Notes: generated by a model not told the origin, from the letters alone. A stretch of DNA of 64,000 nucleotides from JADJXV01 sp046328995 (GCA_046328995.1 JAXLVN010000004.1:372001-436000), one strand, 5' to 3'; shown: positions 1 through 9,092, numbered from the stretch's first letter. A program made the numbers and translations.

Positions 1-2
1 CA

Positions 3-500
3 TCGGCTCCGAAAAGTGTGACGTTTAATCCGCGTCCGGCGAAACCCGTGATTACAAGGCGCACGGATACCTTATTCTCCTCACCGGCGCAAAGGTATCA
101 GTGGAGCAGGAATTCCACAATCATTCCGAACGCGACCAATCAATTCCTCGTGGCGACGGAAGCAGGGAAATACACGGTGAAAATCAACGATGAACGCTCG
201 TGTTCGTCAGTCTCCGATGAATTCACTGTCACCTCCAATGCCGTCGAAGAGCGTGCCGATAATGCAGATATTAAGATATATCCTAATCCTACAGATGGAT
301 TAATTCGCATAGAACTCCCACAGAATGATGGACTTGCCAGATGTAGTGTGAGAAATCTGCTCGGCATGTCGCTCCTTGAACGTGACCTGCCGTGCTGCGC
401 AACTGCCGAACTCTCCCTCAGCGAATTCCCGTCAGGCATGTATGTCGTAGAAATTTCCATCGGGAATCGTAGAACGCTGCGTGCGGTGGTGAAAGAGTGA
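3..500 (+). CDS. C-terminal part of a T9SS-secreted protein (5' end outside window)
   Basis: The reading frame is open from the left edge of the window, so this is the 3' part of a longer gene; the GTG at 18 is probably internal. The first ~80 residues look like the end of an Ig-like/PKD-like beta domain. The last ~75 residues form a type IX secretion sorting domain: an IYPNPTDGLIRIELP motif, then a LLGMSLLE strand, then FPSGMYVVEI and a basic end (VVKE). Such proteins are exported by Sec, carried across the outer membrane by T9SS and cut or anchored at the surface. The passenger function cannot be told from this fragment. Confidence is high for the sorting domain. Confidence 0.78.
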   Translation, partial: SAPKSVTFNPRPAKPVITRRTDTLFSSPAQRYQWSRNSTIIPNATNQFLVATEAGKYTVKINDERSCSSVSDEFTVTSNAVEERADNADIKIYPNPTDGLIRIELPQNDGLARCSVRNLLGMSLLERDLPCCATAELSLSEFPSGMYVVEISIGNRRTLRAVVKE

Positions 501-576
501 TGTTCAGAATTTCTCTCCCTCCCCGAGCCCCTCGCTTTTTCGCGAGCGGCTCGGGTGATGGGAGGAGTTATCTAAA

Positions 577-862
577 TTTGGTTCTCTCACAATTGTTGTG
601 GTTTGGTCTTTCTATTCCATCGTAGGGGCGAATTGTAGGGTTGTGCTTTAAATGGTTATAATGCAGATTCTTCACTGCATCTAAAACTTTGTTTATTTTC
701 AGATAGTTACAGATAAATGATCTATAGAGTACATTTAATTTAACGCTGTACGACCCTAGCATTCGCCCGACCCTAGCACGACTAGGGCGAATGCAATTCG
801 CCCCTACGGACTATACATACTATACATACTGTGTTCGACAACAATTGTCGGTGAACCCAAAA
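577..862. repeat. MITE-like element with imperfect terminal inverted repeats
   Basis: The left end TTTGGTTCTCTCACAATTG (577) is answered by an imperfect inverted copy near 836-862 (ACAACAATTGT then GTGAACCCAA). Inside, GTAGGGGCGAATTG (622-635) pairs with CAATTCGCCCCTAC (794-807). A 36-bp palindrome sits at 759-794 (GCATTCGCCC ... GGGCGAATGC). An element of nearly the same length with nearly the same ends lies at 23295-23567. No transposase is encoded, so this is most like a non-autonomous element or a palindromic repeat cluster. Confidence 0.6.
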
Positions 863-877
863 TTTTATCTCCGCCCA

Positions 878-909
878 TTTGGCAACTCCGGTAATAATCT
901 CTATTTTAA
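878..909 (+). promoter_or_regulatory. Putative Bacteroidota-type promoter of pyrB
   Basis: TTTG (878-881) is followed after exactly 20 bp by TATTTTAA (902-909). The -33 element is perfect for the TTTG-N19-21-TAnnTTTG pattern, and the -7 element departs in its last two bases. Transcription would start about 916, leaving a leader of roughly 34 nt before the ATG at 950. Confidence 0.45.
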
Positions 910-949
910 ACACAACATCTCCCTGCCAATCTATCGAATACTACATACT

Positions 950-1879
950 ATGTCTTTATCGAATTCATTTCAGCACAAGCACTTGCTGTCGGCTGCGCAA
1001 CTAACGGCGCAGGATATTGATTCTATCACCACGCTTGCCGAACGTTTCCTCGCGGATGGACTTTCAGCCCGCAATAAATATGAGTATCTCCGCGGTAAGA
1101 CCGTCGTCAGCGCATTTTTTGAAGGTTCAACCCGTACCAAACTCTCCTTTGAACTCGCCGCACGGCGTCTTGGCGCCGATGTGCTGTCGTTTACGGCGTC
1201 CGCGAGCAGCTTATCGAAGGGTGAGTCGCTTATTGACACGCTTCATACGATTGATGCGATGGGCACGGATATGTGGATTGTGCGGCATTCGTATTCCGGT
1301 GCGGTGGAATTCATGAGTACATTCTCGGAGTGTGCATTTGTGAATGCCGGTGATGGACAGCACGAGCATCCCACGCAAGGATTACTCGATATTCTCACGA
1401 TGCAGCAGCATTTTGGAAACCTCAACGGCAAGAAAATATGTATCATTGGTGATATTCTCCACAGTCGGGTTGCGCGGTCGAACCGATATTTGCTCCAAAC
1501 GCTTGGCGCAGAAGTGGGAATACTCGCACCGGCGACGCTTCTGCCGCATGATATTTCCGAATGGAAGTGTATGCGTCTAAAAACAATTAACGAAGCAATT
1601 GAATGGTCCGATTGTGTGAATATACTCCGCATCCAACGCGAACGTATGGAAGGCGGACTACTCCCGAGTATGGAAGAATTCTCGGCGTTTTATGGGGTAA
1701 AAATGAAGCATCTGCGTCAAAAACCGGAGTTACTCGTCATGCACCCGGGTCCGGTGAATTATGGGGTGGAAATTGACCATGATGTCGCGCATTCTCTCCA
1801 ATCAGTGATCCAAAAACAAGTGCATAACGGCGTTGCAATTCGTATGGCAGTGATGGCGCTCTTGAGTGGGAATGGGTGA
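950..1879 (+). CDS. pyrB: Aspartate carbamoyltransferase catalytic subunit
   Basis: This cytoplasmic enzyme condenses carbamoyl phosphate with L-aspartate to give N-carbamoyl-aspartate, the committed step of pyrimidine synthesis. The frame is open from 791, but the start at 950 (MSLSNSFQHK) gives 309 residues, the usual length of the family, and removes a non-conserved 53-residue stretch. Carbamoyl-phosphate-binding FFEGSTRTKLSFE lies near residues 56-68, HPTQ at 140-143, and MHPGPVNYGVEI near the C-terminus. In most homologues the last motif reads HPGPxNRG, so the NYG form is a small deviation. No pyrI or other pyr gene is adjacent. It stands alone between two palindromic repeat elements. 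Confidence 0.93.
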   Translation: MSLSNSFQHKHLLSAAQLTAQDIDSITTLAERFLADGLSARNKYEYLRGKTVVSAFFEGSTRTKLSFELAARRLGADVLSFTASASSLSKGESLIDTLHTIDAMGTDMWIVRHSYSGAVEFMSTFSECAFVNAGDGQHEHPTQGLLDILTMQQHFGNLNGKKICIIGDILHSRVARSNRYLLQTLGAEVGILAPATLLPHDISEWKCMRLKTINEAIEWSDCVNILRIQRERMEGGLLPSMEEFSAFYGVKMKHLRQKPELLVMHPGPVNYGVEIDHDVAHSLQSVIQKQVHNGVAIRMAVMALLSGNG

Positions 1880-1921
1880 GCGTCTATGATGATTTTTGTG
1901 GTTTTGTAATCATATTCCATC

Positions 1922-1984
1922 GTAGGGGCGAATTGAATTCGCCCAAACCCGAGCACGACCCGGGCGAATGCGATTCGCCCCTAC
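1922..1984. repeat. Palindromic GTAGGGGCGAATT repeat
   Basis: GTAGGGGCGAATTGAATTCGCCC at the left is mirrored by GGGCGAATGCGATTCGCCCCTAC at the right, around a short centre with CGAGCACGACCCGGG. The same family occurs at 759-807, at 30304-30365 and, diverged, at 49741-49847. The flank just left (TATTCCATC) matches the flank of the copy at 622. Confidence 0.8.
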
Positions 1985-2057
1985 AGACAAAATCATATCT
2001 TCCCCGAAAAATGTCAGAACCCCAATAAACTTCTTAACTAACTAACACATACAACGC

Positions 2058-3836
2058 ATGAAGCTTCTCTACTCGTACCTCAAAAACTACCGTTCCTTAG
2101 TCTTTCTTGCCCTCCTGCTTGCGACAATTAACCAGGTGTTTTCACTGATGGATCCGATGATTCTCCAGCGGATAATTGACCAATATGCCACCAAGTCCAA
2201 AGAGCTGACGCAGATGCAGTTCATCGAAGGCGTCGCTAAATTCCTTGGTCTCGCCGTCGGGGCTGCTTTTATTTCGCGTCTTGCCAAGAATTTTCAGGAT
2301 TATTTTATTAATACTATTACGCAGAAGCTTGGCGCGCAGATTTATGCCGACGGACTCCGGCATTCGCTTGAATTGCCGTATTCGGACTTCGAGGATCAGC
2401 GCAGCGGCGAGCTGTTGGGCAAATTACAGAAGGTGCGTGCCGATGTCGAGCGGGTAATCACGGCGGCGATTAATATCCTGTTTATGACGCTTGTCGGTGT
2501 TGTGGTCGTCACGGTCTATGCTTTTAATGTCAATTGGCTTATCATACCGCTGTACTTTGGTGCTATCCCGATTATTGCGTTTGTAAGTAATAAACTATCC
2601 AAGAAAATCAAGACCATACAGAAAGTAATCGTCGGTGAAACGACGGCGCTTGCCGGTGCGACGACCGAGTCGATCCGCAATATCGAGCTTGTCAAAAGTC
2701 TGGGACTGGCGCAGCAGGAAATTAGCCGTCTCAATAATACGACGCAGAAAATTCTCGAACTTGAGCTCAAAAAAGTCCGGTATATACGCTCGCTGAGCTT
2801 TGTGCAGGGAACGCTTGTGAATTTTATCCGCACGAGTATTCAATTTGTGATGATGTATTTGATTTTTACGCAACAGATTACGCTCGGGCAGTACATGACA
2901 CTCTTTATATTTTCCTTCTTTATCTTCGGACCATTGCAGGAATTAGGGAGTTTTATCAGTATTTACCGCGAGGCAGAGGTATCGCTCAACAATTTCGATG
3001 AAATTCTCAAAAAACCCAAAGAAGTCAAGGCCGCCAATCCCAAGCCGCTGAGTGTGATTGATACGCTTGAATTTGACGGTGTGACCTTCAAGCATCAATC
3101 TGCCTCGACGAACGCGCTTGAGGGGACGTCGTTCAAGGTGTCGAAGGGTGAGACCGTGGCATTTGTCGGGCCGTCGGGTTCGGGGAAGACCACGCTCGTC
3201 AAGTTACTCGTCGGCCTCTACCAGCCCATCGCCGGAAAAATCTTCTACAACGGTGTCGAAGGTGCGCAGCTTGACCTCGACAAACTCCGTGAAAAGATTG
3301 GATTTGTATCACAAGACTCGCAATTATTCTCGGGAACTATTCGTGAGAATTTACTCTTTGTCAATCCCAAAGCGACGGACGCTGAATGCTTAGACGCGCT
3401 CAATAAAGCGGCATGTCAGAATCTGCTCGCCCGTGCGGACAAGGGGCTCGACTCACTTATTGGTGAAGGCGGCGTGAAGGTCTCGGGCGGGGAGAAGCAG
3501 CGCTTGTCGATAGCACGGGCATTACTGCGTCAGCCGGATTTGCTGATTTGCGACGAAGCCACGAGCGCGCTTGACTCGCTGACGGAGGAGGAAATTACGG
3601 CGACGATTCGGGATATATCGACGCATAAGCATTTGATTACCATCCTGATAGCGCATCGCTTGTCCACGATTATGCATGCCGATCGGATTTATGTCTTCGA
3701 GCGCGGACACATGATAGAGTCCGGCAAGCATGAAGAATTACTCGCGCTCAAGGGGCTCTACTACGCGATGTGGCGTCAGCAGATTGGCGAGCGTGATTCG
3801 CTGCGGGCGACGACAAAAGCAATGTCAATGAATTGA
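2058..3836 (+). CDS. ABC transporter, fused permease/ATPase (MsbA/multidrug exporter type)
   Basis: This 592-residue half-transporter has an N-terminal membrane domain (residues ~1-320, five to six hydrophobic segments, an ABC type-1 exporter fold) and a C-terminal nucleotide-binding domain. Visible motifs are Walker A GPSGSGKTT, signature VSGGEKQRLSIARALL, Walker B LLICDEATSALD and the H-loop IAHRLST. It would act as a homodimer in the inner membrane. The substrate (lipid, drug or peptide) cannot be told from sequence. There is no peptidase C39 domain, so it is not a bacteriocin-processing type. The gene is monocistronic, with a probable terminator at 3953. Confidence 0.92.
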   Translation: MKLLYSYLKNYRSLVFLALLLATINQVFSLMDPMILQRIIDQYATKSKELTQMQFIEGVAKFLGLAVGAAFISRLAKNFQDYFINTITQKLGAQIYADGLRHSLELPYSDFEDQRSGELLGKLQKVRADVERVITAAINILFMTLVGVVVVTVYAFNVNWLIIPLYFGAIPIIAFVSNKLSKKIKTIQKVIVGETTALAGATTESIRNIELVKSLGLAQQEISRLNNTTQKILELELKKVRYIRSLSFVQGTLVNFIRTSIQFVMMYLIFTQQITLGQYMTLFIFSFFIFGPLQELGSFISIYREAEVSLNNFDEILKKPKEVKAANPKPLSVIDTLEFDGVTFKHQSASTNALEGTSFKVSKGETVAFVGPSGSGKTTLVKLLVGLYQPIAGKIFYNGVEGAQLDLDKLREKIGFVSQDSQLFSGTIRENLLFVNPKATDAECLDALNKAACQNLLARADKGLDSLIGEGGVKVSGGEKQRLSIARALLRQPDLLICDEATSALDSLTEEEITATIRDISTHKHLITILIAHRLSTIMHADRIYVFERGHMIESGKHEELLALKGLYYAMWRQQIGERDSLRATTKAMSMN

Positions 3837-3952
3837 CGGTGCGGAAAAGCGGCTCTTGTACGGGAGCAGTGGTGCCGAAGAGTGGCAGTTGAAGACAAAA
3901 AACAGTGCCGGGTGACGCACCGGACGGCAACCGAAGCCGGGAATGCAGGTTG

Positions 3953-3997
3953 GAAAGCGGGTAAATTGTTAAAAAGAACAGTTTCCCCGCTTTTTTT
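3953..3997 (+). terminator. Probable rho-independent terminator after the ABC exporter
   Basis: GAAAGCGGGTAAA is mirrored by TTTCCCCGCTTT and runs into a T7 tract. The loop is about 20 nt, which is larger than usual. Confidence 0.5.
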
Positions 3998-4125
3998 GTA
4001 TCGTTGTGTCATTCTAAAATGTTAATTTCGAAAGTTACAACACACATTTCAACCTCAGCCGGGCATAACCGGCTTACGAACGGTAAATTTCCTGTATTTT
4101 ATTCATTATGTTTTATGGAGTTTTT

Positions 4126-6420
4126 ATGACAAAACTATACTCAATGACGAAGAAAGCGGCGGTAGCAGCGATTCTTTGCGTCCTAGCTCTCGGCAGTGTC
4201 TCTGCACAATGGACGAAGGTCGATGCACCGACGCCGATGACGACGTATAATTCCCTCCACACACAAGTCTATCTCGATGGTGTGCTCTATATGTTCGGCG
4301 GAGCACCCGGCTTAAGTCAGGCCACCGATGGCGGATGGGCTTTGGATACCAAGGCTGTCGACGCCAAATGGAAAGCTCTCGCATTAATGCCAAAGCCCCG
4401 TGTGAGTGCCTATGCAGCAGCAGTTAATGGTAAGATTTATATTATTGGTGGATTCTATATCAGCGGCAATGCGCGTATTACGACACCGGAAGTGTTGGAA
4501 TACGACCCTGCGACAGATAAATACACCGTCAAAGCGACGATGCCGACAGCGACCTATGGTATGGCCGGCGCGGTGGTAGGCACCAAAATCTTCGTGATGA
4601 GCGGTATTGCCGCCGGTAATTATACCAATGCAACGCAAGTCTATGATGTAACGACGAATACATGGGCAAGCTCAACAGCGAGTACATTGTCGTCGATTTA
4701 TCCGACAGCATCGGCGGTAGGCAATGATATTTATCTGCTTGGTGGTCAGTCCACATCGTACTGGAATACCTTCCTCAAAGGAACTGTCAATGGAAATGCG
4801 ATTACATGGAAAAAAATGACCAACCTTCCTGTTCCGATTTCCGGCGGAGCATCCGGAATTTTAGACGGTAATTTATTTGTTGCCGGCGGTACCAATGGTA
4901 ATGGACCGCTTGCTTCTACTTATAAATACGATATTACCGGCAATAAATGGACTTCATCGTTTACAATGCCGGTGGCTACGTATTATGTCGGCAACCTCGT
5001 CGGCGATAATACCACGCTTTATTTCATTCATGGTGCCGACAGTCCTGAAACCTATAAATTCGTAGAAGGAGCACCGGTAGCGATTATCAATTCAGCACCG
5101 GATGCGATTGAATATAAATTAAAAACCGGTACTTCGGGTACCAAAACGGTAGTTATCTCCAATTTCGGTACTCTTCCGCTCAATGTGACGATTTCCAATC
5201 CCAAGACAGATACCTGGCTTACGAATGATGCCGGTGAATTGACCATTGAAGCAGGACAAAAAGGCGAAGTGAATATGTTTGCCAATTCCGCAGGAATGAC
5301 GCAAGGCACCTATACCTCGACGATTACCTTAGCATCCGATGATCTGAAGAATCCTAAGATTACTATCCCTGTCAAAATGACCCTCGTAGATATTACAGCC
5401 AAGCGTCTTCCGCTGCTCGAAGTATTTACGTCCTCCACCTGCGGACCATGCAAGCCGGGTAATGAAAGTCTCAATAATGTTATTTCAGCAATCGACAGAA
5501 GCAATTATACCGTGCTCAAATTCCAGCAGGACTTCCCATCTACCGGCGACCCGTATGCAACCAACGAAACGATTAACCGCCGCGGATTCTATGGTATCAA
5601 CAGTATCCCCCGCATGGAAGTCGATGGCGGCTGGGATGAAAATGCACAAAGCTTTACCAATGACGTGTTTAATGAAGCAGCAAGCCAGATTTGCCTTCTC
5701 AACTGGCAAGCAAATTATACCGTTACGGATAATACGGTTAAAGTAACTGCTACACTCGATCCTCTTGCAGATTACCCTGATCAAAATATGAGAATCTATG
5801 TGGCGATTATGGAAAAACGTACGGTGAAGAATGTAAAGACCAATGGTGAAACAGAATTCGAAGATGTGGTCAAGAAAATGCTGCCCGATGAAAAAGGAAC
5901 AGCTCTCGACCCAATGACCAAAGGCACGAAAGTGACCAAAACATTCGAATATACCTTCCCCGGTAAATATCGTTTGCCGGCTGATGGTCAGGCAGCGAAC
6001 CGTATCAAGCTTGCATCGGAAAACACCGTCGAAAATATGGATAACCTCGAAGTCGTTGTCTGGGCACAAAACTCAGCAACTAAAGAAGTGTATAACGCAG
6101 GATGGGCAGTGTTAGGTCCTGCCGACGTTATCGAAGACTTACAAGCAGCGCAGACAGTAACGCTCGGACAAAACTATCCGAATCCTGCTTCCGGCAACAC
6201 AACGATCGCATTCTCAACGCCGAAATCCGGCAATGCAATCATCGAACTCTACGATATCTTAGGTGCAAAAGTAGCGACTCCGGTCAACAACTACGTGAGC
6301 TCCGGTGTCAATAGCGTGAGCTTCAACACCGAAAACCTCCCGACCGGTGTATATACCGTCTATCTCAGAATCAACGGACAAAGCGTAAGCAAGACCATGA
6401 CGGTCGTGCATGCGAACTAA
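4126..6420 (+). CDS. Kelch-repeat plus Omp28-like T9SS-secreted protein
   Basis: The start at 4126 follows GGAG with a 5-nt gap and gives a clean signal peptide (MTKLYSMTKKAAVAAILCVLALGSVSAQ); an in-frame ATG at 4108 is less likely. Residues ~30-310 hold Kelch-type beta-propeller repeats (YMFGG, YIIGGF, YLLGGQ, LFVAGGT blades). Next comes an Ig-like/ASPM-type beta domain (~315-415). After that is an Omp28-like region containing LLEVFTSSTCGPCKPGN, a thioredoxin-like CxxC context. The end is a T9SS sorting domain (LGQNYPNPASGNTTIAFS ... LPTGVYTVYL). The protein should be exported and surface-attached. Its binding partner is unknown. The pairing of a Kelch propeller with an Omp28-like module is the unusual part. 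A strong terminator follows the gene. Confidence 0.88.
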   Translation: MTKLYSMTKKAAVAAILCVLALGSVSAQWTKVDAPTPMTTYNSLHTQVYLDGVLYMFGGAPGLSQATDGGWALDTKAVDAKWKALALMPKPRVSAYAAAVNGKIYIIGGFYISGNARITTPEVLEYDPATDKYTVKATMPTATYGMAGAVVGTKIFVMSGIAAGNYTNATQVYDVTTNTWASSTASTLSSIYPTASAVGNDIYLLGGQSTSYWNTFLKGTVNGNAITWKKMTNLPVPISGGASGILDGNLFVAGGTNGNGPLASTYKYDITGNKWTSSFTMPVATYYVGNLVGDNTTLYFIHGADSPETYKFVEGAPVAIINSAPDAIEYKLKTGTSGTKTVVISNFGTLPLNVTISNPKTDTWLTNDAGELTIEAGQKGEVNMFANSAGMTQGTYTSTITLASDDLKNPKITIPVKMTLVDITAKRLPLLEVFTSSTCGPCKPGNESLNNVISAIDRSNYTVLKFQQDFPSTGDPYATNETINRRGFYGINSIPRMEVDGGWDENAQSFTNDVFNEAASQICLLNWQANYTVTDNTVKVTATLDPLADYPDQNMRIYVAIMEKRTVKNVKTNGETEFEDVVKKMLPDEKGTALDPMTKGTKVTKTFEYTFPGKYRLPADGQAANRIKLASENTVENMDNLEVVVWAQNSATKEVYNAGWAVLGPADVIEDLQAAQTVTLGQNYPNPASGNTTIAFSTPKSGNAIIELYDILGAKVATPVNNYVSSGVNSVSFNTENLPTGVYTVYLRINGQSVSKTMTVVHAN

Positions 6421-6441
6421 TCCCCGGACGGAGTATCCCAT

Positions 6442-6474
6442 AAAAAGCCCTGCCCAAATCGGGCAGGGCTTTTT
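6442..6474 (+). terminator. Rho-independent terminator
   Basis: A perfect 14-bp stem AAAAAGCCCTGCCC / GGGCAGGGCTTTTT with a 5-nt loop (AAATC) follows the stop codon at 6420 directly. The A-run on the other side would let it work in both directions. Confidence 0.9.
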
Positions 6475-6511
6475 CATGACCGGCAAAAAATACATAAATC
6501 CGGATATAGAA

Positions 6512-6543
6512 TTTGTCGCAAAGGAATTGATTTCGTATTTTTG
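6512..6543 (+). promoter_or_regulatory. Bacteroidota-type promoter of tRNA-Arg
   Basis: TTTG (6512-6515), a 20-bp spacer and TATTTTTG (6536-6543) match the TTTG-N19-21-TAnnTTTG consensus at every defined base. The predicted start, about 6550, is roughly 9 nt before the tRNA. Confidence 0.75.
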
Positions 6544-6558
6544 CGCCTCAGAAAGTAT

Positions 6559-6632
6559 GCGCCCGTAGCTCAGCTGGATAGAGCAACAGCCTTCTAAGCT
6601 GTGGGCCTCAAGTTCGAATCTTGACGGGCGTA
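6559..6632 (+). tRNA. tRNA-Arg (anticodon TCT)
   Basis: The 74-nt cloverleaf folds as follows: acceptor GCGCCCG / CGGGCGT with a G1-U72 wobble, TA at 8-9, D arm GCTCAGCTGGATAGAGC, anticodon stem ACAGC/GCTGT with loop CTTCTAA (anticodon TCT, reads AGA), variable GGGCC, T arm TCAAGTTCGAATCTTGA, discriminator A. CCA is not encoded. It has its own promoter and terminator. Confidence 0.96.
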
Positions 6633-6642
6633 CACACTCTAA

Positions 6643-6677
6643 GCCCTTTGTAAGAATTTACTTGCAAAGGGTTTTTT
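6643..6677 (+). terminator. Rho-independent terminator of tRNA-Arg
   Basis: CCCTTTGTAAG and CTTGCAAAGGG pair with one mismatch around AATTTA and lead into T6. Confidence 0.85.
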
Positions 6678-6744
6678 GGTTTTTGTGGGGTAAGAATAAT
6701 TTCGAACCTAAGCAAGTTGTCTCTCAACCTTCCTCCGTCTAAAT

Positions 6745-7872
6745 ATGCACCACTTTTCCACTAGTAAGAAGATTCACAACGTAATAATCCTTGCTGTTAT
6801 CATTCTAACCGCTGCTTGTCATCCTAAAAAAGAGGAACGTGCCATACAACCGCTATCACCGGGCTCAAAACTTCTCACATTATTCGGTCACGGTCGGTCG
6901 GTCGACGATATCGCATGGAGTCCCGATGGTAAGAAAATTGTAACTGCAAGCACCGACGGAGCAGCAATTATCTGGTCGGCAATCGATGGTAAACAACTTT
7001 TCTATTTTCAAACGATCTCTCATATCAATACCGCCCGCTGGAGTCCCGATGGCTCTAAAATAGCAACAGCCGCCGGATCAGCCGTAGATAAATCGGCTGG
7101 TATCTGGTCAGCAAATGACGGAAGACAACTTTTTGGTTTAAATGAACATTACGGTTCCGAAGTCGCGCAATGGAGTGCCGACGGCACGAAAGTAGCCGTC
7201 GGAAACGGAGACGGAACGGCAATCATCTGGTCGGCAATCAATGGCTCCAAACTTCGAGTATTAAACGGACATTCCGAACGGGTGACGGGCATCGAGTGGA
7301 GCCCGGATGGCACGAAAATAGCAACCTCAAGCTTGGATCATACGGCAATCATTTGGTCAGCAGTCGATGGCAGCAAACTCCTGACATTAACAGGTCATTC
7401 CTCGTATATCAATAGTATCAAATGGAGTCCGGACGGTAGGAAATTAATTACTGCAAGCCTGGATGAGTCGGCTATTATCTGGTCGGCAACCGATAGCATA
7501 CCACTGCTTACACTACGCGGACATACATTAGGCGTATGGAGTGCGCGCTGGAGTCCGGACGGCACGAAAGTAGCCACGGCCAGCAATGATAAAACAGCGG
7601 CATTATGGTCTGCCGATGATGGAACAAAAATCCAAACTATCGCCGACCATACGGGGATTGTCTATGCAGTAGAATGGAGTCCGGATGGCACCAAACTCGC
7701 AACCGCAAGCGGTGATGATACGGCAATAGTGTGGTCTGTAAAGACCGGCAAAAAACTCTTCACGTTACACGAGAAATCTGCCGTCGGTGGTATTCAATGG
7801 AGTCCGGATGGCACCAAACTCGCCACCGCCTGTAATTTTGGAGAAGCAACGGTGTGGTATATAGGAAAGTAA
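6745..7872 (+). CDS. WD40-repeat lipoprotein
   Basis: A lipoprotein signal (IILAVIILTAAC, lipid-modified Cys25) precedes about eight WD40-like repeats. Each is recognised by a W-S-P-D-G motif (AWSPDGKK, RWSPDGSK, EWSPDGTK and so on) and an IIWSA/IVWSV strand. The repeats span residues ~40-375, enough for a seven- or eight-bladed propeller. The role is probably protein binding at the membrane or surface; no enzymatic domain is present. The DNA repeats of 120-130 bp are similar enough to suggest recent internal duplication. The ATG at 6745 has no clear Shine-Dalgarno sequence. Confidence 0.88.
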   Translation: MHHFSTSKKIHNVIILAVIILTAACHPKKEERAIQPLSPGSKLLTLFGHGRSVDDIAWSPDGKKIVTASTDGAAIIWSAIDGKQLFYFQTISHINTARWSPDGSKIATAAGSAVDKSAGIWSANDGRQLFGLNEHYGSEVAQWSADGTKVAVGNGDGTAIIWSAINGSKLRVLNGHSERVTGIEWSPDGTKIATSSLDHTAIIWSAVDGSKLLTLTGHSSYINSIKWSPDGRKLITASLDESAIIWSATDSIPLLTLRGHTLGVWSARWSPDGTKVATASNDKTAALWSADDGTKIQTIADHTGIVYAVEWSPDGTKLATASGDDTAIVWSVKTGKKLFTLHEKSAVGGIQWSPDGTKLATACNFGEATVWYIGK

Positions 7873-7936
7873 AAAGGACAATATCCGAACTTCCGGAACA
7901 TCCGCGCCAAGCCGCAAAACTCCTTCACTCTCCCTC

Positions 7937-7967
7937 TTGCAGCAATCAAGGGTAATTCGTATTTTCG
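7937..7967 (+). promoter_or_regulatory. Putative promoter for the small lipoprotein gene
   Basis: TTG (7937-7939) and TATTTTCG (7960-7967) are separated by 20 bp. The -7 box has one mismatch to TAnnTTTG. Confidence 0.45.
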
Positions 7968-8080
7968 CAATACAACAGTTCTCAGATACGTTGCCTGAGC
8001 TATAGACGTATCCCTCGCTTTCACATCTGGTTCGCGTTTCGATGTCCGGACGCACCCGGTACAAAACTCTTCTGTGTAGT

Positions 8081-8413
8081 ATGATGCCCCACAAAATAAC
8101 CTTTCTCCTCGCAGCTCTCGCGCTCGCCATCCTCCTGCCTGCCTGCGACTGCTGGCCCTATGGCGATGGAATTGTCATTGACAGCAGCACCCACCGTCCG
8201 CTTGGCGATGTGAGCGTGAAAGCATATCTCTCGGAAGTAGCGTCGGACCGGCTTCGCAGTGAAATGACCACCGACTCTACGGGCACATTTCAGAGTTCGG
8301 GTGGGAATACAGGATTCTGCAAGGACTTAATCGTTGTATTCACCAAACCCGGCTACCGGCAACAAACCTATACCAATCCGCTCAAAGATACCATTCGATT
8401 GGTAAAAGAGTAG
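8081..8413 (+). CDS. Small lipoprotein with carboxypeptidase-regulatory-like beta domain
   Basis: The frame is open from 8042, but MMPHKITFLLAALALAILLPAC, starting at 8081, is a typical lipoprotein signal (lipobox LPAC). The mature ~85 residues begin with DGIVIDSSTHRPLGDVSVKAYL and end with GYRQQTYTNPL. That pattern fits the carboxypeptidase regulatory-like (CarboxypepD_reg/Ig-like) fold: a strand ending in G, a 'T.rPl.gv.V.' stretch, and T-D-x-x-G-x-F. It is likely a periplasm-facing or surface lipoprotein with no catalytic site. The specific role is unknown. Confidence 0.72.
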   Translation: MMPHKITFLLAALALAILLPACDCWPYGDGIVIDSSTHRPLGDVSVKAYLSEVASDRLRSEMTTDSTGTFQSSGGNTGFCKDLIVVFTKPGYRQQTYTNPLKDTIRLVKE

Positions 8414-8461
8414 AAAACTCCCGCACTGCCATGCCGCGCCCGCTGCCGACACCCACATTCT

Positions 8462-8493
8462 TTTGTCATACTGCAAGGATAGTGGTAATTTTG
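8462..8493 (+). promoter_or_regulatory. Bacteroidota-type promoter of the first tandem paralogue
   Basis: TTTG (8462-8465), 20 bp, TAATTTTG (8486-8493). All defined consensus bases match. It drives the gene starting at 8564. Confidence 0.65.
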
Positions 8494-8563
8494 AAGGTAC
8501 TGCACAGCGTCAATCAAGTGCTTTGCTATTCATATTCTTTATTTATTCATTCTCCCATACACT

Positions 8564-8971
8564 ATGTCCAAGAAAAACGAACCCCGCACTCCGGAAGAAT
8601 ATTACCACCAAAAGCTGACAAATACGCTTCTCCATGACGGGCCGATGTCACTGCTGCGTTATCAGGATGAATTAGAAGACCAAGTCGCGGAATTGCAAGA
8701 CATCATGCATCAAAACAACAACGACCTCCTGATGGCACTCACCGAAAATTCCGGCGACGTGGCAATGCTGCTCCTCCTCAAAGATAACTCCGTCTATTGC
8801 AATGAAGACGCGCGGGAAACCCTCCGCACCCTCTGGAAAGACTCTTACGACTATAATATCCTCCTCATCATCCCCGGCCTGGTCGAAGACCTCTGCGATG
8901 ACAGCTTCCCCATATTTACCTGTCAGTATGTGACCCCAGCCGGAGAGAAACCCACGGATGCATCTGCCTGA
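8564..8971 (+). CDS. Hypothetical protein, tandem paralogue A of an unrecognised family
   Basis: This is a 135-residue soluble protein with no signal peptide or membrane segment. It aligns end to end with the product at 9239-9643. Shared landmarks are MSKK at the start, an L-L-x-x-x-P-M-S turn near residue 25, and an ITEN/LTENSGDVAM core (residues ~59-68). After the core come a V..NEDA block, W..(S/G)(Y/F)(D/E)Y, and L..DS.PI at the end. The charged helical N-terminus followed by alternating hydrophobic stretches suggests a compact alpha/beta domain. I do not recognise the family. The gene has its own near-consensus promoter. Confidence 0.75.
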   Translation: MSKKNEPRTPEEYYHQKLTNTLLHDGPMSLLRYQDELEDQVAELQDIMHQNNNDLLMALTENSGDVAMLLLLKDNSVYCNEDARETLRTLWKDSYDYNILLIIPGLVEDLCDDSFPIFTCQYVTPAGEKPTDASA

Positions 8972-9092
8972 CGACCCACACTTCCACCGCGCCGAACGGC
9001 GAAAACGCACCCACACATTCACCATGGGCGCACCACAAAAGGCCGCTGCCGCTATACATGCAACACACTCTGTTGCAAAGAGGAAAATTCAT

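Noticed and set aside
3850..3952. Riboswitch-like stretch (ACGCACCGGACGGCAACCGA)
   Set aside because: It has hints of cobalamin and c-di-GMP aptamers but lacks the ordered core of either, and the downstream gene does not suit them. Only the terminator part is kept.
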